64,000 bases of DNA, taken from NCBI GenBank assembly GCA_035527845.1, contig DATKZT010000007.1, forward strand, positions 1-64,000, in the 5' to 3' direction. Positions within the stretch are counted from its first letter, which is position 1, and each line of letters opens with the position of its first letter. This document shows, piece after piece, positions 52,097-63,000 of the stretch. The translations under genes were made by a program, and so were the position numbers. The DNA comes from JAUWKC01 sp035527845 (lineage in GTDB: Bacteria > Planctomycetota > Phycisphaerae > Sedimentisphaerales > Anaerobacaceae). Below the pieces are notes generated by a model. That model worked only from the letters and a program-made list of their open reading frames with translations, was not told where the DNA came from and did no database searches.

Positions 52097-52945
52097 TCAG
52101 AAAGCGTTGAAGTATTCGGGCCTGCCATCGTCGCTGTCGTAATTCTTCGCGTCTTCGCTCTCGGCATCGATTTTGATACGCTCAATTCGCTCGGCTTTTT
52201 TTGTGTTGCTGTCAACGGTGACCAGAATCGCATTCATCTTCACATCGCCGGTCGCCACTTCGAACGGGAAGGGCATCTGAGTCCTAAACGACTTCAAGAC
52301 GCTTTCTGCTCCCCGCCCGAGCACCGAATCATGGGCCCCGGTCATACCGATGTCGGTGATATACGCCGTACCCTTGGGCAGGATTCTCTCGTCAGCAGTT
52401 GCAACGTGCGTGTGTGTGCCGAAGCAGCAGCTGACCCTGCCGTCGAGGTGATAACCCATGGCGACCTTCTCGCTTGTCGCTTCGGCGTGGAAGTCAACCA
52501 GAACCACGTCGGCCTTTTGCTGGAGCTGGGGCAGGATTCTGTCGGCGGCGGCATAGGGGCAGTCGGCGGGTTTCATAAACATCCGCCCTATGAGGGCGAC
52601 CACCGCCACAACAGGCCCCTTGTTGGTTTTGTACATGGCAAAGTCCTTGCCTGCCGCATGCTCGGACAAATTGGCCGGCCGGGTGATATTGTCCGCCGTC
52701 TCCAGTGTTCCAATTATATCTCTCTTGCGGTAGGCGTGGTCGCCCAGGGTAATCAGATTGACGCCGTAACGAAGCAGCTTGTCGTAGATTTGCGGCGTCA
52801 GGCCGGAACCGCCGGCGGCATTTTCAGCGTTGGCTATCACACAACTGATATCCAGGTTAGTGACCACGGACTTGAGCCTCTCGGCCACAATGCGTCTGCC
52901 CGGGCGGCCCACAATGTCGCCAATACAAAGAATGTTCAATTTCAT
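52097..52945 (-). CDS. ymdB: YmdB-family metallophosphoesterase
   Basis: This 282-residue protein has the whole YmdB/TIGR00282 pattern: MKLNILCIGDIVGRPGR (metal ligands D9 and following), VIANAENAAGGSGLTP, LGDHAYRKRDI, VVLVDFHAEATSEK and FGTHTHVATADERILPKGTAYITDIGMTG (the last motifs given in part). The family hydrolyses cyclic nucleotides and other phosphodiesters and affects motility and biofilm choices in Bacillus. It is encoded 57 bases downstream of RNase Y on the same strand, an association conserved in many bacteria. AGGA precedes the ATG. Confidence 0.93.
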   Translation of the reverse strand: MKLNILCIGDIVGRPGRRIVAERLKSVVTNLDISCVIANAENAAGGSGLTPQIYDKLLRYGVNLITLGDHAYRKRDIIGTLETADNITRPANLSEHAAGKDFAMYKTNKGPVVAVVALIGRMFMKPADCPYAAADRILPQLQQKADVVLVDFHAEATSEKVAMGYHLDGRVSCCFGTHTHVATADERILPKGTAYITDIGMTGAHDSVLGRGAESVLKSFRTQMPFPFEVATGDVKMNAILVTVDSNTKKAERIERIKIDAESEDAKNYDSDDGRPEYFNAF

Positions 52946-53002
52946 AGTCCAATCCTGATATCCGAACTGCCGTACCGCCGGGCTTGCTCGCCACGGCCTG
53001 CC

Positions 53003-54583
53003 CTATCTGGCGTATTCGATACAGCGCACCTCACGAAGAAGCGTTACCTGGATCTCGCCGGGATAAGTCATCTCCGCTTCTATCTTCTTGGCAATGTCAC
53101 GTGCAATCTTCATCGCCGACTCGTCGTCAACCTTTTCCGCGTCCACAATCACACGGATTTCCCGACCCGCCTGGATCGCGTATGCGTTTCCAACACCGGT
53201 GAAACCGCTGGCTATCTCTTCGAGCTTTTCCAGCCGTTTGATGTAGCGTTCCAGCGTTTCACGCCTGGCCCCCGGACGCGAGGCGCTAATCGCGTCCGCC
53301 GCGGCAACCAGCGGAGTGTACGGATTGTCCGGAGAGACATCCCCGTGGTGTCCGGCGACCGCGTTCAGGATAACGGGGGACTCGTTGAAACGCTTGAGAT
53401 AGTTGGCGCCGATGGCGGGATGGCTGCCCTCGACCTCATGGTCGATGGCTTTGCCGATGTCGTGCAGCAGGCCGGCGCGCCGGGCGATGGAGCCGTCGAG
53501 CCCGAGCTCGTCTGCCATCACCTGAGTAAGAAAAGCCACCTCAACGCTGTGGCGCAGGACGTTTTGCCCGTAACTGGTCCTGAAATTCAAAGCGCCGATG
53601 AGACTGAGGACCTTGTTGCTCAGGCCTCTGACATTGGTCTCGACGGCGGCATCCTTGCCGAGCTGCAGCACCTTCTGGTTAACTTCCTTCTTGGTCTGCT
53701 CGACGAGCTCCTCGATTCTGGAGGGATGAATTCTGCCGTCCTGGATGAGCTTTTCCATGGACAGGCGGGCGACCTCGCGTCGGACGGGGTTGAATCCGCT
53801 CACAACGATCATCCCCGGAGTGTCATCGACGATGACATCGACGCCGGTGGCCTTCTCGAAGGCGCGAATATTTCGGCCTTCTCTGCCGATGACCCGGCCC
53901 TTCATGTCGTCGTTCGGAATCTCGACCGTCGAGACGGACACCTCACAGGTCTGCTCGGTTGCGTAGCGCTGAATGGCGGTGCTGATTATCTCGCGGCTCT
54001 TGCCGTCGGCGGCCTCCACAGCCTCATCCGTTTTGCGCTGAATCAGTGCCGACATTTCGTGCTCACACTCGTCTTCGAGGCGTTTGAGCAGCAATTCCTT
54101 GGCCTCTTCGATGTTCATTGCCGCTATTTTCAGCAGCTGGTTCTTTTGCTGGGCCATAAGGATGGCAAGCTGCTTTTCCTTGGCGTTGATGTTGTGCAGG
54201 CGAGCATCGAGGTCCTGCTGCTGCTGCTTCAGCGTCTTTTCCCTTTGGGCGAGCAGTTCGGCCTGCCGGTCCAGCGTGTCTTCGCGCTTGGTTAATCTCA
54301 ACTCGGTTTCACGAAACTCGGCGCGGGTCTGGTTGGCTTCGCTGGTGAACTGCTCCTTTTTCTTGATAACTTCGGCCGCTGCGTCAATCTGAGCGGATCT
54401 TATGATGTTCTCAGCCTCTTTCTTGGCCCCATCTATCTGGCGCTCAAGGTCCTGCTTGAACGTCTTGCCCTTCGCCCTGGAAATAATCTGACAGACAACG
54501 ACGGTCAGGCAGATTCCCAGGACAAAGCCGATAATGGTGGCCCAGTACCCCGTAGTAGGGACTTGCATTAGTATGGTTCCCAT
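53003..54583 (-). CDS. rny: Ribonuclease Y
   Basis: This 526-residue RNase Y starts with one membrane helix (TGYWATIIGFVLGICLTVVV), followed by a long coiled coil (about 35-200, with repeated RExELR-type heptads). The KH domain (about 205-275) has DMKGRVIGREGRNIRAFEKA and TPGMIVVSGF. The HD domain (about 335-430) has the RAGLLHDIGKAIDHEVEGSH metal site. AGGAACT lies directly before the ATG at 54583. It initiates mRNA decay at the membrane. Length and order of domains are normal. Confidence 0.97.
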   Translation of the reverse strand: MGTILMQVPTTGYWATIIGFVLGICLTVVVCQIISRAKGKTFKQDLERQIDGAKKEAENIIRSAQIDAAAEVIKKKEQFTSEANQTRAEFRETELRLTKREDTLDRQAELLAQREKTLKQQQQDLDARLHNINAKEKQLAILMAQQKNQLLKIAAMNIEEAKELLLKRLEDECEHEMSALIQRKTDEAVEAADGKSREIISTAIQRYATEQTCEVSVSTVEIPNDDMKGRVIGREGRNIRAFEKATGVDVIVDDTPGMIVVSGFNPVRREVARLSMEKLIQDGRIHPSRIEELVEQTKKEVNQKVLQLGKDAAVETNVRGLSNKVLSLIGALNFRTSYGQNVLRHSVEVAFLTQVMADELGLDGSIARRAGLLHDIGKAIDHEVEGSHPAIGANYLKRFNESPVILNAVAGHHGDVSPDNPYTPLVAAADAISASRPGARRETLERYIKRLEKLEEIASGFTGVGNAYAIQAGREIRVIVDAEKVDDESAMKIARDIAKKIEAEMTYPGEIQVTLLREVRCIEYAR

Positions 54584-55421
54584 AGTTCCTGCCTTTCACT
54601 TGCGGTTAAATCATTTTGCAAACAACCGCTCAATGAAGAAGGATTGCGGGGTCCTCGGCAGGAAGATTCCAGAGGTGTGCCTGTAGATACCAAATCCCTG
54701 TTGCCGGAGCTTTAAATCAGTTCCTCAGAAGCAAAATGACGCGAAATTGCACAAATCTTGCGATTAACGGCTTCTCTACCAACATATCGTCAACTGATTT
54801 TAGGCCCAAGACAAGCCACTCCTACGCTAAGCAACTGCTTTGGTTTCGTTCTAAATCAACATCTTAGCGTCCGTCGGTCGCGTGTTTCAATCTCTTGCTG
54901 CAAGCTCACGTGACGCTAAAAATGTCTCTGCAACCTAACTACCGTTCGATAACGGGCCCGAAAGCCCAAGTATCCCTTCGCAAGTTGTTGAGAATCCGTC
55001 AGTTGTATCCTTGGGACAGCCCACAATCCAGTCTCATTATCGGTATACTTGCCTATATGATAGAGCAATTCTCGCTGCGCGTCAAGGCAAAAACGCCCCC
55101 TGAAAATCCCTACGGGCAAAAATTTTCTTGGGGTGTAGTATTTTGAGGCGGCCAAGCCAGCCGTCACGGAGAAAGTGCCGCTCTTTCGGCCGCAAGCGGG
55201 CAACACCTCTTGGCGCAACCAGCGGTGATGGCAGCCACGCTACCGTCCTGTGAGGCCGGCCCGAAGCAAAAACATAAGAGGGAATGTCCGGGAATTAACA
55301 GGAAGCGGTCAAGAATGCTCAACGGACGCCCCAAAAACGGGCAAGGGGCGTGATCTCTGGGCCGGGCTGCGAAGGCTCAGGGGACTTCCAGCCTCCAAAG
55401 ACGGTTCTTTTCGGACCTTTC
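54584..55421. other. Long spacer between RNase Y and a beta-helix pseudogene
   Basis: I see no supported gene. Short frames, such as 54895-55146, have no ribosome binding site or recognisable product. The first part is the upstream region of RNase Y. The region before 55422 shows no palindrome or direct repeat I would defend. Confidence 0.45.
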
Positions 55422-55449
55422 TTGACTTATGTCGTTATGGTTTTATAAT
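55422..55449 (+). promoter_or_regulatory. Strong sigma70-type promoter
   Basis: TTGACT (55422-55427), a 16-base spacer and a perfect TATAAT (55444-55449) lie 171 bases ahead of the broken beta-helix gene. A run of seven G follows within a few bases of the expected start. Confidence 0.75.
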
Positions 55450-55620
55450 AGGGGGGGTCGGCTGAGAGCAGACAAAAAACTGGAGAGGCAGGTGAGAAAC
55501 AAGCTTCTGAAAGCAGATGGGGGCTGCCAAAAAACGCGGCGACTGTGCGCCCGCACGGGGGCCGTCGGTCATCCGGCTGCATTTCCAGGAATAAGTTATC
55601 GTTCGAAGGGAGATTGAAAA

Positions 55621-56040
55621 ATGGAAGAGGCGAAAAGAAGAATCTTTGTGGCGGGTATGTTGAGTCTTTTGATTCCGTGCGGGTGGGCGCGATCGGCCCA
55701 GTTGCATCCGCCGAGTGTATATGGGGACGATTGAGGCAGCAATTGATGATGCGGACGACGGGGATGATGTCGTCGTTGACCAGGGAGCTTATACCGGCGG
55801 GGGGGGACAAGAACGTCGACCTTGGTGGTCGGGCGATGACTGTTCGGCCGGCGTACGGGCCGGCCACCACGCGGGAGGTATCATGCTTGGCAGCAGCGAA
55901 GCACTGGCGGATGCCTGCCTTTTGATTGGGAACCATTGTGATAATTCTTCTGCTGACGGAGGAGGTATGTTGCTTGCAGGCGACCCGGCGGGAAAACCAG
56001 TATCTAAGAAAACTGTTAGAGGAGAGAGACAACTAAGAAT
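55621..56040 (+). pseudogene. Frameshifted beta-helix exported protein
   Basis: An ATG after GGGAGATTGAAAA opens a signal-peptide-like start (EEAKRRIFVAGMLSLLIPCG). It stops at 55732-55734 shortly after PPSVYGDD. The sequence then continues as GTIEAAIDDADDGDDVVVDQ in the next frame, and as GDKNVDLGGRAMTVRPAYGP in the third. The shifts fall at G runs (GGGG near 55727 and G8 near 55800); removing one G from each restores one frame. Later the match returns to the second frame (GGIMLGSSEALADACLLIGN), implying further loss. It is related to the intact gene at 56526. Confidence 0.8.
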
Positions 56041-56072
56041 AGATACAGTATTAGCTGTATTTTCAGGCCCGG

Positions 56073-56110
56073 AATGGGGTGCTTCCGTAAGGAGACGCCC
56101 CATTGTTTTT
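56073..56110 (+). terminator. Intrinsic terminator after the broken beta-helix gene
   Basis: A 9-bp stem (AATGGGGTG / CGCCCCATT, one G-U pair) is followed by GTTTTTG. A weaker ATACAG / CTGTAT hairpin with TTT lies just before it (56043-56063). From here to the next gene (56526) I see only an unplaced TATAAT at 56273. Confidence 0.75.
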
Positions 56111-56525
56111 GCGCCCGCCGGCCGGAAGAAAAGGCAAAGAATTTGTGGAACACCTTGGGGGGTTTCGCGCATCTTGATAGCGGTTGAAGTACCTTTGCGG
56201 AAAATGCAGGTTGCGGGCCGCAAAACCCATTTTTCGCAAGTATTTATCCGGTATGAGGGCCGTCGGATGTGGTATAATAACATTAACATAAGCCTAATGG
56301 CATACGCGGAAAGGAGTCGCCGATGAAGCAAAAGAAGCATGCGGGGTAAAATGGGAGTAAAAATCAAACAAGGAAATGTAGAAAAGAGGGGACCCAGCAG
56401 TTGATCCGGTATTGCGTACGAGAGCAGCTATGCCCAGCGCAGAGGGAATCTGCGTGAATCGGGCTTGGGTGCCGAGCGTCGACCGGCATAATATATCTAT
56501 CATACATTCTGGAAAGGGCGGAAAA

Positions 56526-59396
56526 ATGAGAAAGACAATTTGGAAGATTTGGTTAGTTGTGGTGGTGTTAGGCAGCGGGCCGCAGGAAGTTGACGCAAGG
56601 GAGTACCAGACTACTATTCTCGGTACTCTTGGCGGCGACCGCAGTCGCGCGTATTGTATTAACGATCTTGGACAGATTGTGGGAGAATCAACCACTGCGG
56701 AAGGCCACATTCACGCATTCATCTGGGAGAAGGGTGTAATGACGGATCTGGGCGTGTTTGCAGCGGGGCCCGATGGAGTTGAAGTAAGTTGTGCCAAAAG
56801 CATAAATAATCTTGGCAAAGTAGTTGGGCATTCGTCGTACAGCAGTTCGAATGTTGAGCACCCAGCGCGTGCTTTTCTATGGGAAAACGGGCAGATGCGT
56901 GATATAGGTACACTTGGAGGAAACAGTTATGCGACTGCCATCAATAATCAAGGGCAGATAGTTGGTCATTGTGAAGGCGTAGGAAGAGCATTTCTTTGGC
57001 ATGATGACGTTATGATGGACATAGGTACTCTTGAAGGAGGACGGACCTATGCTTACCACATTAATGATAATGGACAAGTGGTTGGCGAATCTTATATTTC
57101 AAACGGATACAACGCCTTCTTATGGGATGATGGACAAATAACAAATCTTGGTAGTATCGACAGCTACGGCTCTGTTGCAAGGGGTGTGAATAATCGGGGC
57201 GACATTGTCGGTTCAATAACTCCCAGGGGAAGCTATTTCCGGCAGGAGGCTGCATTGTGGCAAGAGGAAAAGATAACGCCTCTCGGCTATCTGGACGTCA
57301 ATGACCCCAGAAGTTACGCTGAAGGAATTAATGAGTCCGGACAGATAGTTGGCAACTCACCCTTAAGACTGGGTCCTTCAAACCCCGTGCATGCTTGTCT
57401 TTGGGAAGATGACATGATTATCGAGCTTCACGCTTTCATTGGGCCGAATTTTCCCTCCAGTCGGGCTTACGGCATCAATAACTCTGGGCAGATAGTTGGT
57501 TATGCTGAGATGCTGGGGTCAGGGGACCAGCGTGCGTTCCTAATGACACCCGTAGCCAGTGTTTATTATGTAGACGGATCTAACGGTAAGGATGAAAACG
57601 ACGGGTTGAGCCTGGAGACCGCTTTTGCAACGATCCAGAGGGCGATCGATGTGGCAAGTAATGGCGATAGTGTCATCGTAGCTCCAGGTACCTATACGGG
57701 CAAGGGCAACAGAGATATAGATTTCCTCGGTAAAGCTATCACCGTGCGCAACACGGACCCAAACGACCCGAACATGGTCGCGGCCACCGTCATCGACTGC
57801 AACGGTACAGAGGGAGAACCTCACAGGGGATTTCATTTTCATAGCGGCGAAGACGAAAACTCGGTTCTGCGGGGTTTCACGATTAGGAATGGCTGGGCCT
57901 TGTACGGTGGTGGCATCTATTGCTATGACAGCCACCCGTACATTGGTAACTGCATAATCAGTCACAACAAGGCCAGCCACGATGGGGGTGGAATCTACTG
58001 CCAACTAAGCAACTGTACAATCGTCTCCTGCACCGTTACGGAAAACCGCGCCGAAGGCGATTGGACCACCTTTGGGGGCGGCATGTATTTTGAGAAGAGC
58101 TGCCCGACCGTCTCCAACTGTACAATCACGGGCAATTGGAGCCATACGGGGGGTGGATTCTATTGCCGGCAGAGCACGCCGACGGTCACAGGCTCTACGA
58201 TAAGCGGAAACCATGGCGGCGGGATCGCATGTAACGAAAGTACTGACCTTCAAATAAGCAAGTGCACTATGAGCGAGAACTCAGCAATATACGAAGGCGG
58301 TGGGATTTGCTGCTGGAAAGGTAGCGGATTGATTACGCACTGCAAAATCAGTGGGAACAGGGCGGGACATTCCGGTGGCGGGATCCATTGTGAGGAACAG
58401 ACAGGGGTAACCATTATTACTGACTGTGCTGTGAGCGGAAACTTTGCCAAGAAATGGTACGGTGGGGGTGTAAACTGTGAGTTGAGTGCCGTGATAATTA
58501 CTAACTGTACGATTGCCGAAAATTTGAGCCGCGTTGGCGGCGGGGTGCACAGCGATGTGAAAAGCAGTCTTAGTGTGGCAAACTCCATTTTATGGGGTAA
58601 CGGGCCGTGGGAAGTAGATGGTGGATTGCCAATGGTAAGGTACTGCGATATCGGCGGCGGTTGGGAAGGGGAAGGCAACATTGACGTTGATCCGTGTTTT
58701 GTTCAGGCAGGGTACTGGGACGCGAATGGGACGCTGGATGATGCGAATGATGACTTCTGGGTTGATGGTGACTATCATCTGCTCGTAAGTTCGCCGTGTA
58801 TAAATGCGGGCGATCCGAATTTCGTTGGCGGTCCGAATGAGACAGATATTGACGGTGAGGTGCGTGTATTTGCCGGGCGGGTGGATATGGGGGCGGATGA
58901 GTTTGTGCCGTCGCTTGAGTGTCAGATGAAGTTTACACCGCAGGTATTCAACACTTGCAGTCAAGGCCCTTGGGCCAAAGCGCACTTTGTGCTTCCGCCG
59001 GAATTCGGCCTTGACGATGTGGATGCCAATAGTCCTCTCATAATCATCGAGCCGGTCATAATTGAAGCCGAGGATGTTAATGCTTTTGTGAATGAAGAAG
59101 GCATGGTTGAGATTCACGCTGCTTTTGACCGTTCGGTGTTCTGCAACATTCTACCGGGCAATCGGGCTATTACGGCGGTTGGCTCGCTGACCAACGGCCG
59201 AAACTTGTACGGGAGACATACAATCAGGATAATCGCCGGCAACCTCAAGTGCCTTGCCGATTTTGCCTCCCATTGGCTGCAAGGCGACTGCGCCGCCCCG
59301 GATTGGTGCGGCGGCTTCGACCTGGACCGCAATTCAAAGATTAATTTCGTCGATTTCGTACTTTACGAGTGTTGCAGCGATAAGAAAGTGGAGTGA
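56526..59396 (+). CDS. Extracellular HAF-repeat / parallel beta-helix protein with dockerin-like tail
   Basis: This 956-residue protein starts at ATG 56526, supported by GGAAAGGGCGG and a signal peptide (RKTIWKIWLVVVVLG, ending near DARE). Residues about 25-345 hold seven HAF repeats of the INDLGQIVGES or INNQGQIVGH type with HAFIWE/AFLW partners. Residues about 347-790 are a right-handed beta-helix that opens with VYYVDGSNGKDENDGLS, FATIQRAIDVA and VAPGTYTG, and closes with VDMGADEF. The C-terminus (about 909-956) is dockerin-like: LADFASHWLQ and DLDRNSKINFVDFVLYE. The protein is probably exported and surface-attached or assembled through the dockerin-like module. Confidence 0.9.
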   Translation: MRKTIWKIWLVVVVLGSGPQEVDAREYQTTILGTLGGDRSRAYCINDLGQIVGESTTAEGHIHAFIWEKGVMTDLGVFAAGPDGVEVSCAKSINNLGKVVGHSSYSSSNVEHPARAFLWENGQMRDIGTLGGNSYATAINNQGQIVGHCEGVGRAFLWHDDVMMDIGTLEGGRTYAYHINDNGQVVGESYISNGYNAFLWDDGQITNLGSIDSYGSVARGVNNRGDIVGSITPRGSYFRQEAALWQEEKITPLGYLDVNDPRSYAEGINESGQIVGNSPLRLGPSNPVHACLWEDDMIIELHAFIGPNFPSSRAYGINNSGQIVGYAEMLGSGDQRAFLMTPVASVYYVDGSNGKDENDGLSLETAFATIQRAIDVASNGDSVIVAPGTYTGKGNRDIDFLGKAITVRNTDPNDPNMVAATVIDCNGTEGEPHRGFHFHSGEDENSVLRGFTIRNGWALYGGGIYCYDSHPYIGNCIISHNKASHDGGGIYCQLSNCTIVSCTVTENRAEGDWTTFGGGMYFEKSCPTVSNCTITGNWSHTGGGFYCRQSTPTVTGSTISGNHGGGIACNESTDLQISKCTMSENSAIYEGGGICCWKGSGLITHCKISGNRAGHSGGGIHCEEQTGVTIITDCAVSGNFAKKWYGGGVNCELSAVIITNCTIAENLSRVGGGVHSDVKSSLSVANSILWGNGPWEVDGGLPMVRYCDIGGGWEGEGNIDVDPCFVQAGYWDANGTLDDANDDFWVDGDYHLLVSSPCINAGDPNFVGGPNETDIDGEVRVFAGRVDMGADEFVPSLECQMKFTPQVFNTCSQGPWAKAHFVLPPEFGLDDVDANSPLIIIEPVIIEAEDVNAFVNEEGMVEIHAAFDRSVFCNILPGNRAITAVGSLTNGRNLYGRHTIRIIAGNLKCLADFASHWLQGDCAAPDWCGGFDLDRNSKINFVDFVLYECCSDKKVE

Positions 59397-60030
59397 GACC
59401 CCAACTTTACAGAGGACGAATGGGAGAAATTCATGGAGGTGGTAAAATCGGAGCTTGAGTGAGAATCATTCGTAAATTATCGCACTTGCCTGTTTATCCT
59501 ATGCGGTGCGTTATTTGCCTAAAAAAAGAGCCGCTCCGGCCTTGGGTGCGGTACGGCCTTGGGGCCGGAGGGGCCCGGTTGGGTGTGGGCGTGGGTGCGG
59601 TAACAAAATCATGCCCAGTCGTACAGTCGTACCTGTTCCTTATGGTGCGGAACTGGGCGAGCTAACGGGCACGGGTGTGGATGTCCAGCTACTATATAGA
59701 CGCCGTGAACCTCGGAATCGTTACACGCTTTTTCGAAAAAATGCGGCATTTTACAAAAGTTTTACAAATCAGGGCGAATAACGCGGTTTCGTGCACGAGG
59801 CGGCCGGTCGGCAATATGAGGTGCCTCAATTAAGCGGGGCGCGGCGTGTCGGCAAAGCCGTGTCCGGGGTCGCTGCATCAATGACACGAGAGATACAGCC
59901 AATCTTCTTGACGTCAGCGTATGCAATCTGGTATAAATACAAGTGTAAGCCCAAACTTGTGCCTGAAGGTGCGTCGTCGCCGTGGCTGAGCATAAGTCCG
60001 AAGTCTATGGCGCACCGTGGAGGAAAGGTT
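59397..60030 (+). other. Spacer after the HAF/beta-helix gene
   Basis: Twenty-one codons in the same frame continue after the TGA (59397-59459, DPNFTEDEWEKFMEVVKSEL) before a second stop. A GC-rich hairpin (CTCCGGCC at 59534-59541 with GGCCGGAG at 59563-59570) lies further on; it has no T run. No gene is supported before 60031. Confidence 0.45.
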
Positions 60031-63000
60031 GTGTCAGGAGCAGTTTCTTTTCCGAGGAGTCCCATACCGGCAAGAAAGGCTGTGCTGGCGTGGTTTGCTC
60101 TGGTCGTCAGTTTGACGGCCTGTGCCGGCGCAGACACTCTGTTCCACTGGCGTTTTGACGGGCCTTTCGGACAGACGCTTGCCTATGAGACCGATATTGC
60201 CGGAGGCGTTACAGTAAGGAGGTTCGAGGACTCCGGCCTTGGAGGCGGCTCACCTTATGATATCAGGTACGGCGTGCCCAATCCCTGGTACAATGTCAGC
60301 GGAACATCGGCTGATTTTCTCAATGACCCTTTGGATAACGACCCGGGAGTGGGTCTGTTCGCGGCGGATCAAGGTGTGAACGGGCCGCTCGACCTGAGCA
60401 CGCTGAGCGAGGTCACCATTGAGGCGTTCGTATGTCCCTACGCTCTGCGTCAATCCGTGATTATCAGGAAATACAGCGGAAGCGGTTACGACGGCGTGTA
60501 CTATATTGATACAAGGCCAGACGGCGAGTTTGGTGTGAGATTGGCAGGCAACGGCGAGGACACCGGCGACAGTGGGGCCGTATGCAATGACCTCACCTAC
60601 GAGGAGAACGAATGGTACCACGTTGCGCTGGTGTGGAACGGAAGTGCCATAAGGTTTTATGTCAACGGCGTGCAGTCGCAGGATTTAAGCGGCAGCTCCG
60701 AAGTGGCTTTCAGCGGGCCGATCGGCGACTCCGACAGGGCGCTGGGCATCGGCTGCATCGTTCGTGACAACCTGGAGCCTCCGGGCAATTCGGGACAGTT
60801 CTTTTGCGGCCGAATCGACGAGATTCGAATCACCGACCAGGTGTGGTATCCGAGCGAGTTCTGCTGCGACACTACGCTGGCGCGGGAGCCGAGGCCTGAT
60901 AACTACGCGCAGGATGTGCATCCGGCTACTGAACTGAGGTGGTCGCCGGGAGATGATGCGAGCTCGCACGATGTCTACTTCGGGACCGACTTCGATGATG
61001 TGAATGACGGCGCCGGCGGGACGTTCATCGGCAATCAGGAGCCGAACATATTTGACCCGTGCGGCCTTCTTGAATTGGGTGTCACCTATTACTGGCGGAT
61101 TGATGAGGTGAATGATACCGCGGTGAAAGGGCATGTTTGGCGGTTTACGGTCGCTGACGGAAAGGCGTCGAATCCGAGCCCGGCTCCGGGTGACGCGAGC
61201 GTGCCCTCTGATGCGAACCTCATCTGGACGCCGGGTGTTGCGGCAAGCCACCACGATGTGTATCTGGGTACGAACTTCGACGATGTAAACGATGCGGCGG
61301 ACCCGAACACCTACCCCGGCAGGGGGCGGCTGGATGCCAACAGCTACAATCCACCCGGCGACCTTGCTCTGAACGTGACTTATTACTGGCGTGTCGATGA
61401 GGTCAGTGACACGACGTTCGTTAAGGGTGATGTTTGGAGCTTCACGGTTGGCGAAATCCTTACGAACTCGCTGGGCATGGAATTCGTTCGTATTGAGCCG
61501 GGCAGCTTTGTTATGGGTTCGGAGGACGGCGACTTCGACGAGGTACCCGTGCACAACGCTGCTGTAAGCCAGCCGTTCTATATGAGCAGATATGAGGTGA
61601 CCAACGCACAGTACGAGCAGTTCAATCCAAGCCATGCGCTCATCGACCACCGTGGTTTCTCGCACCAGCCCGGTGAGGCGGTGATTTTCGTAAGCTGGGA
61701 GGACGCCAATGCCTTTTGTGATTGGCTTTCGCAGGCCGAAGGGTTGCCTTATCGACTGCCTACCGAAGCGGAGTGGGAATACGCCTGCCGGGCGGGCACA
61801 ACCACTAAGTACTACACAGGTGACACGCTGCCTGGCGAATATGAAAACCATCAGGAGGAAACATGGGGACCTTATCCTGTGCCTTTATTTGTTGGTCAGA
61901 CGTCGGCCAATCCGTGGGGACTTTATGACATGCACGGCAATGTGGAGGAATGGTGTTACGACTGGTACGGCCCATACGAGGCGGGGGCGCAAATTGATCC
62001 GGTAGGGCGGGTGGATGGTGACTTTCGGGTGAGCCGGGGCGGCAGCCACTCCACGGAAGTTTATTATTTGCGCTCGGCCAATCGCATGGGGACGCTGCCG
62101 CAGGACAAGCACTGGATGATTGGCTTTAGGCCGGTAATCGGCGCGCCGCCCATAACCGAGCCGCTGCCGGAGCCTGGCCCCCAACTCTACCAAATCGATG
62201 TCAACCAGGCGGTACCGCCGGACATCAACGATGGACCCGACCCGAACGTGCCTTACTTTGACGGGCCGCGGACATACGTGAAGATCCCGCCGGGCTCCGA
62301 GGGCCCCCTGTTCTCGAACCACAATCATGACCCGGGATTTACCCAATGCCCGAACGGTGATTTGTTGGCCATCTGGTACACCTGTATGCGTGAGCCGGGG
62401 CGCGAGCTGGCGGTGGCGATCAGTCGCCTGCGTTATGGGCAGAATGAATGGGAGGCGGCCTCGCCCTTCTGGGATGGACCCGACCGAAACGACCACTGCC
62501 CTGCGATGTGGACGGATGAGACCGGCAAGATTTATCAGTTTGCGGGCCTTGCCGACGCCGCGACCTGGGGCGGACTGGCGATAATCACGAGGACCTCCAC
62601 CGATAATGGTGTCACCTGGTCGAAAGCAAGGGTGATTGCGCCGGAGCACACCTACGAGCACATGCCTGTTGAGTCGGTGTTTAGAGCGAGTGACGGCGCT
62701 ATACTGCTGCCGCTGGATAAGAATCCAGGGTCGCACGTGCTGCTGAGTTATGACGATGGGTGGACGTGGTCTGAACCGGGCGGGCGCATCTACGGGATTC
62801 ACGCGGGCGTGGTGCAGCTCAGCGACACACGGCTGCTTGCGCTCGGGCGGGGTGACGATATCGATGGCAGGATGCCGCAGAGCGTCTCTTCGGATATGGG
62901 GCTGACGTGGACGTACTCGGCGAGCGAGTTTCCGCCCATCGGCGGAGGCCAGCGATTGATCCTGCAGCGACTGCGGGAGGGGCCGATTCTATTCATATCT

